Position numbers and translations under genes: made by a program
Origin: Didymella arachidicola
Lineage: Eukaryota > Ascomycota > Dothideomycetes > Pleosporales > Didymellaceae
NCBI GenBank assembly: GCA_016630955.3
Contig: CM049993.1
Coordinates: forward strand, 434,001-498,000
DNA: 64,000 nucleotides
Direction of reading: 5' to 3'
Shown: positions 1-7,596 of the stretch, piece by piece
Position numbering within the stretch: position 1 is the stretch's first letter
Layout: the number at the start of each line of letters is the position of its first letter
The notes under the pieces: model-generated
Told to the model about the DNA's origin: nothing
Database searches by the model: none
The model's input: the letters and a program-made list of their open reading frames with translations, nothing else

Positions 1-899
1 CCGTCTTTCTTTGGTACGAATAGAATGGGAAATCCTGCTGGGGATTCTGATTCTCTAATGAATCCTTTGTCAAGGTTCTCCTTAAGGTATTTGCGCAGTT
101 CCTCAAGTTCCTTTTCTGACATCTGGTATATGGGCCCAAATGGGGGCTTCTTGCCTGGTTCGAGCTTAATCTCGTGGTCCCATTCTTGGTGCTGCGGTAA
201 TGCCTTCGCAGTCTTCTCATCGCGGAAGAGGTCTATAAACTCTCTATATTCGTCCGGGATGTCAGGAGTTGTACTGTCCTCCTTAACCGTCGCTTTGTGA
301 TCCGGGGGCTGGTCGGTATCTGCACGGTCGACCGCTCTATCTTGGCGCGTCTTGTTCGAAGAGATGTTGTTGATCTCCTTCTCATCCACCAGCTGCGTCG
401 TGAGCTGCGCGGGTCGCTGTCCGGGTGTACCTGATCCGTGACACGTGAGCGTTATTCGCTGGTTCTTCCAGTCGATCCATGGATTGTGCTCTCTTAACCA
501 AGGGAGTCCTAATATGATATCGTGGGCGGCCGTTCCCAGAACATCTAGGTCTATCAATTCCTCGTGGTTGAATACTCTGAGACGTCGCTGTACCACTTCA
601 TGGGTCACAGTTGACTCTCCTGGCATTGGTTCTCCGTTGGCTACTCGTAAAGGGTATGGTTCTTCCTTTCTTCGCTTTTGCAAGCCTGCTTGCGTGATAG
701 CGGATTGAGACACGTAGTTACTTTGTGCTCCTGAGTCCAACAATGCCGTCATCCTGGTGCCTTCTAGCACGACAGGGAATCTGATGAGTGAATGGGTCTC
801 ATTGGAATCCTGACGTCGATTCCGGGAGCCCTGGACGTTGTTGAGGGAACGTCCTCGTCCTGTCTTCTGGTGGCGTTCACTGGCCACATGTCTAAAAAA
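1..899 (-). CDS. Pol polyprotein (protease and start of reverse transcriptase), partial
   Basis: This frame has no obvious start of its own and is expected to be made as a Gag-Pol fusion by -1 frameshifting near 893-899. The protease shows the catalytic motif LLDSGAQSNYVS near 722-755, the DSGA of retropepsins. Close to the window edge the translation reads ESESPAGFPILFVPKKD, the conserved entry of Ty3/Gypsy reverse transcriptase, preceded by the usual KYLKENLDKGFIR stretch. No stop occurs in this frame from the shift site to base 1. The catalytic YxDD motif, RNase H and integrase lie beyond the window. Confidence 0.85.
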
Positions 900-2929
900 G
901 ACTCGTCATGGGGCAATAAGCCGCTTAGGTATTTAAGTGATCGGTGTTTCCTGCATTTAGGATTCAAACACTCAACCCACTCTCGAAGGTAACACTCCTG
1001 GTCCTGTACACAATGCATGTCCACAATCTCCTCTACGCTTGTAATTCCAGGGAAGTGGAGGTTTGTCCGCTTATCCCAAAGGTGTTCTGGGCAGAGGGTC
1101 TCTGCGCAGTTCCACCAGTATTCTTCGCAACCCTTAGGTTTGCTGGGAAACCACTGGCTGTTTACCTTGAACTGCAGATGGTCGTTACAGGCGTCGTGGT
1201 AGCACTGCATAGCTGGGAGTTGAGGGTGACATGGGTTCCGGAGATCTTGTTGTAGCTGTGCCACGTAGTTATAGGTTGGCGTGGCCACTCGTCGGCTGAA
1301 GTCAGGTTCGCCCACGTGTGACTGTGTTGCTTGGCCTTCGTCCATCCATTTCGCGAAATCCTCCGTATGCCACTCCTTGTCAGGTTTCTGGACGTTGATG
1401 ACCTGTTGATTGAACTGGGCAAGTGCTTCAGGATCGTCAAGTAGGCACTGCCTAGCCCTTACAACGTCTTCGTCCATTGACCAGTCACGCGTGTCCCCGC
1501 TATCCTGCGAGCCTGATGGCTGAATTGCCAGGTGTGGTGCTTCCTTCTTATGTTCAGGAATATTGTTGACAATCGTAAGGTTTACAACTGGTATCCGGAT
1601 TTCTTGGGAGGCATGAGTCTGGGTTGCTCGGTCGCTCGAGACCGGCGTATAGGACTCCTGTGCTCTGTCGCATACGAGTAGACGCTTTCCTTCTTCTGAG
1701 TAATATTTGTCGTTGTGTTGGTAGAAGGATCCGTAGTATCGTTTGCCGACAATAATGATGCCGTCCCGGGTATCGCATTCCACCACATGGTGTTTTCTAG
1801 GATCGTTCTTGATCCACTGGGGGTGTGGGTAAGGCGTTGGTGATCGCACCAGTCTGTCTGCACCTTTGTCAGATTCCTCTTCATGTTCGTCTTCCATAAG
1901 ACGACCCATGTCTTCAGTGAGAATTTCCCATTCTTCACTGGTCTCGTTGTTGCCAGTAGTCAGCATGTTAAGCTGTCGAACTACTTTGTTCTTCATGCGG
2001 CAATCACGAGCATAGTGGCCTATTTTGCCACAGCTGTAACAAGTCACTGAAGACTTGTCCGGCTTGCTGCCCCTGCCCTGTTCCTTCTTGTTCCACCTAT
2101 CGGGTCCTTTGTTAAGGTTAGATAGGTCCATGGCCGCAGGTCCGTAGTATCCACTTTGCGTGTTGTTATGGATGCGTTGTCCAGAGTTGGATTGGTAGCG
2201 ACCTCCGCGTTGTCCGCGATTAAAGTTGTTGCGCCATGGGTTGCGTGGTGGCGAGCGTCGTTCAGTTAAGAGGACGCGTGCCCGTGGATCGTTTCGGAGT
2301 TCTTGCTGGAGTTCCTGTAGTCTAACGTCGATGTTGATAGACTCATTGACCAGGGAATCAAAATCGTCCGTGGAGGCTGCGGTACGCATGAGCTCCTCCT
2401 TGACCTTAGGTTTAAGACCCTGTCGGAACATAGTCATCAAAGCGGTGTCGTTCCATCCGGCGTACGTGGCTAGCTGTTGGAACTCAGCGGCGTAGTCGGC
2501 GACTGACGTCTCTTGTCGGATAGTCTGAATCTTGCGACGTGCGATCGTTGGTTCGTTGGACACGCCAAACACTGGGCGAATCTGTTCCTTGAACTGGTCG
2601 AAATCTTCGAACCACGCGTCTATGTCGGTAGACGTTCCTACGTCGTGATAGCGCTTGAGGAATGGTTTGATCCACGTGAAAGCTTTTCCACGCATGTAGC
2701 TGGCAACCAGGGTGACGCGTTTCTCTTCGGCGATCCTCTCTCCTTGAAACATGAAGTAGAGGTCCCATTGAATGAGCCAGTCCTCCAGCTTGCTGCGATT
2801 GCCATCCCAGAAGTCGGGCTTAGCAACAGCGAAGCTGCGAGTAGTAGTGGTCTCCATATCAACGTCGTCATCCTCGTGGTTGTTGGTAGAGTTGCTAGGG
2901 GTAGCACGTGTTCCTGAGGTAGTACTCAT
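764..2929 (-). CDS. Gag-like capsid/nucleocapsid protein of the Gypsy element
   Basis: Structural protein that would form the retrotransposon particle and package its RNA. From the ATG at 2929 it is 721 residues. The open frame extends upstream to 3169, but the start reading MSTTSGTRATPS fits the acidic N-terminus and has no capsid sequence before it. A retrotrans_gag-type domain follows (KIQTIRQETSVADYAAEF region), then a CCHC zinc knuckle CYSCGKIGHYARDC. A tail of more than 300 residues of unrecognised sequence after the knuckle is unusually long for Gypsy Gag. The frame closes at TAG 764-766, while pol begins in the -1 frame, overlapping by roughly 130 nt. Family known; exact start inferred. 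Confidence 0.85.
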   Translation of the reverse strand: MSTTSGTRATPSNSTNNHEDDDVDMETTTTRSFAVAKPDFWDGNRSKLEDWLIQWDLYFMFQGERIAEEKRVTLVASYMRGKAFTWIKPFLKRYHDVGTSTDIDAWFEDFDQFKEQIRPVFGVSNEPTIARRKIQTIRQETSVADYAAEFQQLATYAGWNDTALMTMFRQGLKPKVKEELMRTAASTDDFDSLVNESINIDVRLQELQQELRNDPRARVLLTERRSPPRNPWRNNFNRGQRGGRYQSNSGQRIHNNTQSGYYGPAAMDLSNLNKGPDRWNKKEQGRGSKPDKSSVTCYSCGKIGHYARDCRMKNKVVRQLNMLTTGNNETSEEWEILTEDMGRLMEDEHEEESDKGADRLVRSPTPYPHPQWIKNDPRKHHVVECDTRDGIIIVGKRYYGSFYQHNDKYYSEEGKRLLVCDRAQESYTPVSSDRATQTHASQEIRIPVVNLTIVNNIPEHKKEAPHLAIQPSGSQDSGDTRDWSMDEDVVRARQCLLDDPEALAQFNQQVINVQKPDKEWHTEDFAKWMDEGQATQSHVGEPDFSRRVATPTYNYVAQLQQDLRNPCHPQLPAMQCYHDACNDHLQFKVNSQWFPSKPKGCEEYWWNCAETLCPEHLWDKRTNLHFPGITSVEEIVDMHCVQDQECYLREWVECLNPKCRKHRSLKYLSGLLPHDESFLDMWPVNATRRQDEDVPSTTSRAPGIDVRIPMRPIHSSDSLSC
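893..899 (-). promoter_or_regulatory. Candidate -1 ribosomal frameshift heptamer T TTT TTA
   Basis: On the minus strand the Gag codons read GAG TCT TTT TTA GAC. The seven bases T TTT TTA are in exactly the phase needed for tandem -1 slippage (X XXY YYZ), and the -1 frame reached is the open pol frame. Gag then runs about 130 nt further to its own stop. I did not fold the downstream RNA, so the stimulatory structure is unverified. Confidence 0.7.
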
Positions 2930-3222
2930 CTTGGGGGTGTTCAAAATGTTGAAGTCGTACTTTAAGCAAAGCTCGTAAGCACTAGTTCTGTTGGTTCTCA
3001 GGGATGAATACAGTAACAGGGACACAAGGTGGGGGTTGCAATAAGGTGTACAGATATGATCTGTCAGTCTTGAAAGCAGGGGGGTTAACAATGAGTAGTA
3101 CAGAGTAGACTGTCTAGCTCGAAGGTTGGTTGAGATCCAATATCGTAGATTGAAACTTAGGTTGAACACGAACTGTAAGAGTTGTGTTCCTACGTACTAT
3201 ATACTATTCCTGTATCCCGAGT

Positions 3223-3330
3223 ACCTGTAGTCTCCGGGATACCTGTGGTCTCCGGGATACCTGTGGTCTCCGGGATACCTGTGGTCTCCGGGATACCTGT
3301 GGTCTCCGGGATACTTGTGCTTGGCGGGAT
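3223..3330. repeat. 18-bp tandem repeat, six units
   Basis: The unit ACCTGTGGTCTCCGGGAT is repeated head to tail at 3223, 3241, 3259, 3277 and 3295, with one base different in the first unit, and a sixth diverged unit at 3313-3330. It lies just upstream of the minus-strand gag, in the expected LTR or leader region of the Gypsy element. Such subrepeats can act as transcription-factor sites in LTRs, but no function is shown here. Confidence 0.9.
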
Positions 3331-3675
3331 ACCAGTCACGTGACTTGTGGGACACATATGCGTCACCCCGCACTACTGCAGTAGAGTCCGTTCGTCTACT
3401 TGTGGCTTCCCTTCTCCTGTGATCGTAACATGTACGTTAGCGCTAGAGTTATTAAGCTTTAGATTGTTGATTTTCCCTAGTAAATCTAGGTGCGCCGCTC
3501 GCTGTACATGTACGTTATTAAATTTAGAACATGTTAAGATTAGAGTTAGTCTAAGATTAGGGTTAGTCTAGGGCTAGAGTAAGTTAAGGTTAGGGTTAGA
3601 TTTTAAGGTTAGAATCTTCTAGAATATATTTAATATAGTAAATTTAACTTTTATAACTAATATATTCTTAACATA
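3331..3675. other. AT-rich interval with degenerate telomere-like motifs
   Basis: No gene is seen. From about 3530 to 3600 the plus strand is crowded with TTAGGG-like and TTAGTC/TTAAGG words, and the rest to 3675 is AT-rich. It separates the Gypsy element from the first pogo transposon and may be LTR, old target DNA, or a decayed interstitial telomere-like tract. Confidence 0.5.
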
Positions 3676-3723
3676 ACGTGTTCCACCAGTAAGCTGGCCA
3701 CACCAGTAAGCTGGCCACCCCAC
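3676..3723 (+). repeat. Left terminal inverted repeat of pogo copy A
   Basis: A 48-bp perfect inverse of 5461-5508. It contains two adjacent 17-bp repeats with core AAGCTGGCCA, likely the transposase binding sites by analogy with other mariner families that carry duplicated sites in their TIRs. Confidence 0.92.
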
Positions 3724-3757
3724 CCAACTTAACGCGACTCAGCTTGCGCCAACAATT

Positions 3758-5383
3758 ATGACTCGACAACAACGTCCTAAGCAGACCTCTTGTGAAGGTA
3801 GATTAAGTCTTGCGATAGTCTCTTATCAGAATAACCCACGTCAATCACTCCGCGGGCTTGCAACAGCGTTCGAGGTCCCAAGATCGACTCTGCAGACGCG
3901 TCTTCGCGGTATCCAGCCACGACTAGAGACAGTCTCTGCCAACCGCAAGCTATTAACTACTGAAGAGCAGTCTCTCGTGCAGTGTATCCTAGACCTTGAT
4001 CGACGAGGATTTCCACCCCAGATTATCGACGTACGACGTATGGCAGACGCTCTACTCGCTAGCCGCGGCCAAGATCCTCCTCCTCCACCTGTAGGCAAGA
4101 ACTGGGTGTCGCGCTTTGTCAACAGCCAGCCTGAGCTACAGACAAAGTGGAATAGGAAGTTCCACAGTCAGCGCGCTTGCTGCGAGGATCCTGTCGCTAT
4201 CGCAGCGTGGTTCAAGCTCGTAGATGAGACGCGGCAGACCTATGGGATACTAGACGCAGACACGTACAACTTTGATGAGACTGGCTTTATGATGGGCGTC
4301 GCAGCGACGTCTAAAGTAGTCACGAGCTCAGATACAGCAGGTCGCGCTACTGTTATACAGCCAGGTAATAGAGACTGGGTCACGACGATTGAGTGTATCA
4401 ACGCGTCTGGCTGGTGTCTCCCACCATTCGTGATCCTGTCTGGTAAGCTCCACCAGGCTAGCTGGTATCAACACCTCCCGCCAGACTGGGTAGTCGCTGT
4501 ATCAGACAATGGCTGGACGACAGATGAGCTTGGTGTAGAGTGGGTAAAGCACTTTAACAGACATACGGCGTCTCGTACGTGTGGAGTCTACCGTCTTCTT
4601 ATCCTTGACGGCCATAGCAGCCATGCTACACCCGAGTTTGACCAGTTCTGCACAGAGAACAAGATTATCACTCTCTGTATGCCAGCGCACACGTCACATC
4701 TACTCCAGCCGCTTGACGTAAGCTGCTTCTCTCCTCTTAAGCGAGCGTACGGTCACGAGATCCAGGAGCTCGCCTGCCAAGGCGTCTACCACGTTGACAA
4801 GATAGACTTCCTCACGATCTATACACGGATCCGGCCGACAGTATTCACGCAGGAGAGTATTCAAGCTGGCTTCCAGGCGACAGGGCTTATCCCTCCCTGT
4901 CCAGATCGCGTTCTATCGTCGCTTACAGTCATCCGGACCCCATCTCCACAAGCAACAACAGCAGACAACAACGTTGCATGGACAGCAGAGACGCCGCGTA
5001 CAGTAGCGCAGCTTCAGCAACAGGCTCAACACGTACAAGATCTCCTTCGTCGCCAGTCACAGAGCCCAACAAGCCAAGCTATCCGCCAGCTCGTTAAAGG
5101 ATGTCAGCTTGCGATGAACTCAGCGACTATACTCGCAGAGGAGAATAGGAAGCTGCGTACAGCTAGTCAGCGCCAGCGACGTAAGAGAGACCAGCGGCGT
5201 CAATATATAGCTCGTGGGGACGCTCTCCAGGCGCAGCTGGCGCAGCAGCTTGCTGCAGAGGCACAAAGGGTAGTTGTAGAGGGTGACGAGAGTCGGACAA
5301 CTCAAGGACGTCAGCGCGCTCCGCCAACGTGTACGAAATGTCATATCCAAGGACACACGCGGACTCAATGTAGACAGTGTTAG
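3758..5383 (+). CDS. Pogo/Fot1-family transposase (CENP-B HTH + DDE_1), copy A
   Basis: Cut-and-paste transposase of 541 residues. The N-terminus is a Psq/CENP-B type helix-turn-helix region (RLSLAIVSYQNNPRQSLRGL onward). The catalytic triad can be read as D173 in NFDETGF, D284 in LILDGHSSH and D320 in LQPLDVSCFSP, giving about 35 residues between the last two aspartates. A coiled and charged C-terminal part ends in a CCHC knuckle, CTKCHIQGHTRTQC, an add-on seen in several fungal pogo transposases. The start is the first ATG after the left TIR and the stop is 78 bp before the right TIR. No frameshift or stop is present. Closely related to copy B at 5664-7301. Confidence 0.93.
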   Translation: MTRQQRPKQTSCEGRLSLAIVSYQNNPRQSLRGLATAFEVPRSTLQTRLRGIQPRLETVSANRKLLTTEEQSLVQCILDLDRRGFPPQIIDVRRMADALLASRGQDPPPPPVGKNWVSRFVNSQPELQTKWNRKFHSQRACCEDPVAIAAWFKLVDETRQTYGILDADTYNFDETGFMMGVAATSKVVTSSDTAGRATVIQPGNRDWVTTIECINASGWCLPPFVILSGKLHQASWYQHLPPDWVVAVSDNGWTTDELGVEWVKHFNRHTASRTCGVYRLLILDGHSSHATPEFDQFCTENKIITLCMPAHTSHLLQPLDVSCFSPLKRAYGHEIQELACQGVYHVDKIDFLTIYTRIRPTVFTQESIQAGFQATGLIPPCPDRVLSSLTVIRTPSPQATTADNNVAWTAETPRTVAQLQQQAQHVQDLLRRQSQSPTSQAIRQLVKGCQLAMNSATILAEENRKLRTASQRQRRKRDQRRQYIARGDALQAQLAQQLAAEAQRVVVEGDESRTTQGRQRAPPTCTKCHIQGHTRTQCRQC

Positions 5384-5460
5384 ACTAGCTATCTACAAAA
5401 TTACACGCTATTATCTTATATTGTTGTAGAGCTATCGCGTTAAGAGTCGCATTAAGTTCG

Positions 5461-5508
5461 GTGGGGTGGCCAGCTTACTGGTGTGGCCAGCTTACTGGTG
5501 GAACACGT
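5461..5508 (-). repeat. Right terminal inverted repeat of pogo copy A
   Basis: Perfect inverse of 3676-3723 over 48 bp, followed by the TA target duplication at 5509-5510. Both 17-bp subrepeats are retained. Confidence 0.92.
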
Positions 5509-5663
5509 TATTAGACCTTAGCTAAGCTAACTATCTAACGTTAAGGATCAGCAAGCTGGCCAGATCAGCAAGCTGGCCACCCCACCAAACCTGACCCGAC
5601 TCTCTACACCATTGATCCACAACAACGCAGTAAAATTAGATAAAACTTGACGGATATAATTTG

Positions 5664-7301
5664 TTATCTAGCTTTGCACGAAGTGCGAGTGTGTCCTTGA
5701 ATATGGCACTTCGTGCACGTCGGCGGCGCGCGCTGACGTCGCTGACTGCCCTCACCCTGCTCAACCTCCGTAACTACCCTTTCTGTCTCTGCAATAAGCT
5801 GCTGAGCCTGCTGCACCTGGAGAACTCCACCAGAAGCGATATATTGACGCGGCTGGTTCTGTTTTTGTCGCTGGCGCTGATTTTCTTCACGTAGCTTCTT
5901 ATTCTCCTCCGCGAGTATTACTGCTGATTGCATTGCAAGCTGAGCGCTCTTAGCAAGCTGGCGGATAGCAATACTTGTTGGACTCTCTGGCTGCCGCCGC
6001 AGTCGCTCTTGGAGATAGCGTACCTGCTGCTGAAGCTGCTCTACTGTATGTGGTGTCTCTGTCTGCGCCGCTGCCTGTGCTGCAACGTTGTCATCTATAG
6101 TTGTCTGTGGTGGAGACGGCGTCCGAATGACAGTTAGCGACGACAGAACACAATCTGGACAAGAAGGGACAAGACCTGTCGCCCGAAAGCCTGATTGGAT
6201 ATTCTGCTGCGTAAATATAGTCGGCCGGATCCGTGTATAGGCTATAAGGAAGTCTATCTTGTCAATATGGTATACGCCTTGGCGGGCGAGCTCCTCAACC
6301 TGACGTCCGTACGCGCGCTTAAGAGGGGAGTAGCAGCTCACATCTAGAGGCTGGAGAAGATGGGAGGTATGCGGCGGCATACAGAGAGTAATGATCTTAT
6401 TATTGGCGCAGTACTGGTCGAACTCTGGCGTAGCGTGGCTGCTATGGCCGTCTACAATAAGAAGCCGATAGACTCCAGCTGTACGAGCGGCTGTATGCTG
6501 GTTGAAGTGCTTTATCCACTCGAAACCTAGCTCATCTGTCGTCCAGCCATTCTCTGAGGCGCCGACAGTCCAATCTAGAGGGAGATCGCGATACCAGCTG
6601 CTCTGGTGGACCTTACCAGCCAGGATCACGAACGGTGGTAGAGACCAGCCAGACGCGTTAACACACTCGATTACTGTCACCCACTCGCGATTGCCTGGCT
6701 GTACGGCGACTGCACGACCGACTCTATCAGAGCTAGTGACTACTTTTGACGTTGCAGCGACGCCCATAGCGAATCCAGTCTTGTCAAAGTTGTAGATATC
6801 CTGGTCAAGAACGCCATACGTCTGTCGCGTCTCCTCTACTAGTTTGAACCACGCTGTAATCGCGATAGGATCCTCAGAACTAGCGCGCTGGCTATTAAGC
6901 CTTCTAGTCCACTTTATCTGGAGCTCTGGCTGGCCTTGAATAAAGCGCGACACCCATTTCTTGCCGACAGGCTGTGGAGGTGGATCTTGGCCACGCGCGG
7001 CGAGTAATACGTCTGCCATTCGTCGCACGTCGATAATATGGGGTGGAAAACCACGCCGGTCAAGGTCTAGGATCCACTGCACGAGAGAATGCTCTTCGAT
7101 AGGCGATAGCTTACAATTAGCAGGTCGTACCTCTGATTGTGGCTGGGTACCACCGACACGCGTCTGGAGTGTGGATCTTGGCACATCAAAAGCCATCGCA
7201 AGAGCGCGGAGAGACTGTTTTGGATTACTACGATAGGACGCGATAGCAAGGCTTATTCTGCCTTCACGAGAAGTCTGTATAGAGCGTCGTTGTCGCGGCA
7301 T
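5664..7301 (-). CDS. Pogo/Fot1-family transposase, copy B
   Basis: 545-residue relative of the copy A transposase with the same order: N-terminal helix-turn-helix, DDE_1 catalytic core and C-terminal CCHC knuckle (CTKCHIQGHTRTSC). The catalytic aspartates are retained in NFDKTGF, LIVDGHSSH and LQPLDVSCYSP. In the first motif the residue after the aspartate is Lys where copy A has Glu; this is not a catalytic position but is a charge reversal next to one. The frame is uninterrupted from ATG 7301 to TAA 5664-5666. The missing 17-bp subrepeat in its right TIR may reduce mobility of this copy even if the enzyme works. Confidence 0.92.
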   Translation of the reverse strand: MPRQRRSIQTSREGRISLAIASYRSNPKQSLRALAMAFDVPRSTLQTRVGGTQPQSEVRPANCKLSPIEEHSLVQWILDLDRRGFPPHIIDVRRMADVLLAARGQDPPPQPVGKKWVSRFIQGQPELQIKWTRRLNSQRASSEDPIAITAWFKLVEETRQTYGVLDQDIYNFDKTGFAMGVAATSKVVTSSDRVGRAVAVQPGNREWVTVIECVNASGWSLPPFVILAGKVHQSSWYRDLPLDWTVGASENGWTTDELGFEWIKHFNQHTAARTAGVYRLLIVDGHSSHATPEFDQYCANNKIITLCMPPHTSHLLQPLDVSCYSPLKRAYGRQVEELARQGVYHIDKIDFLIAYTRIRPTIFTQQNIQSGFRATGLVPSCPDCVLSSLTVIRTPSPPQTTIDDNVAAQAAAQTETPHTVEQLQQQVRYLQERLRRQPESPTSIAIRQLAKSAQLAMQSAVILAEENKKLREENQRQRQKQNQPRQYIASGGVLQVQQAQQLIAETERVVTEVEQGEGSQRRQRAPPTCTKCHIQGHTRTSCKAR

Positions 7302-7311
7302 TATGGTAGTT

Positions 7312-7366
7312 GTGTAGAGAGTCGGGTCAGGTTTGGTGGGGTGGCCAGCTTGCTGATCCTTAACGT
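7312..7366 (+). repeat. Right TIR of pogo copy B, lacking one 17-bp subrepeat
   Basis: Compared with the left TIR (5538-5609) this end is identical apart from the absence of one GATCAGCAAGCTGGCCA unit. TA follows at 7367-7368. Confidence 0.88.
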
Positions 7367-7454
7367 TAATACGTGAGCGTGTGTGCCAAGAAACCTTCGG
7401 ATCGGCGCAATGGTCAGCCGAGCTTTAGCGTTGGTCGGCTCAAGTGTATCCTCC

Positions 7455-7468
7455 ACAGTACGCTGCTG
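7455..7468. repeat. Left target-site duplication of LINE copy 1 (14 bp)
   Basis: ACAGTACGCTGCTG at 7455-7468 recurs at 13469-13482 directly after the 3' tail of the element, which defines the insertion and shows that copy 1 is full length at its 5' end. Confidence 0.9.
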
Positions 7469-7596
7469 GAAAACACCACACATAGCGAGAACTCGATTTT
7501 TGGAATTCACTCGTATTTTCGTGCTCAAACGATCGCTCTTGACGCCAATTGACTAGCCAGCACCCAGCCGCAGCAGCCCACTGCGTCTGACGTGCC

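Larger units (their letters stand above)
1..3330 (-). mobile_element. Ty3/Gypsy LTR retrotransposon, 5' part, cut by the window edge
   Basis: A minus-strand gag frame is followed in the -1 frame by an aspartic protease and the start of reverse transcriptase, which is the Ty3/Gypsy order. The window ends inside reverse transcriptase, so RNase H, integrase and the 3' LTR are not visible. I followed the pol frame codon by codon from the shift site to base 1 and found no stop, so the visible part looks intact. Without the second LTR I cannot define the LTR borders or primer-binding site; the 18-bp tandem repeats at 3223-3330 probably lie in the LTR or leader, so the right end given is approximate. 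Confidence 0.85.
3676..5508 (+). mobile_element. Fot1/pogo-type DNA transposon, copy A, complete
   Basis: The element spans 1833 bp between TA dinucleotides at 3674-3675 and 5509-5510, the target duplication expected of Tc1/mariner-pogo elements. The terminal inverted repeats match perfectly for 48 bp (3676-3723 and 5461-5508) and then imperfectly for about 17 bp more. Each TIR contains a 17-bp direct repeat (CACCAGTAAGCTGGCCA) twice. One intact transposase frame fills the middle. Intact TIRs, TSD and ORF suggest a recent or still mobile copy. Confidence 0.93.
5538..7366 (-). mobile_element. Fot1/pogo-type DNA transposon, copy B, complete but with unequal TIRs
   Basis: This 1829-bp element lies between TA at 5536-5537 and TA at 7367-7368, only 29 bp from copy A and in the opposite orientation. 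The left TIR (5538-5609) has two copies of the 17-bp GATCAGCAAGCTGGCCA repeat; the right TIR (7312-7366) has only one and is otherwise identical, so it is 17 bp shorter. The transposase frame is open. It belongs to the same family as copy A but is clearly diverged in TIR sequence (AGCAAGCTGG against AGTAAGCTGG) and protein, so it is a sister subfamily and not a recent duplicate. Confidence 0.92.

Noticed and set aside
3223..3330. CRISPR-like array
   Set aside because: The 18-bp units are directly adjacent without spacers and the organism is a eukaryote; it is a minisatellite.
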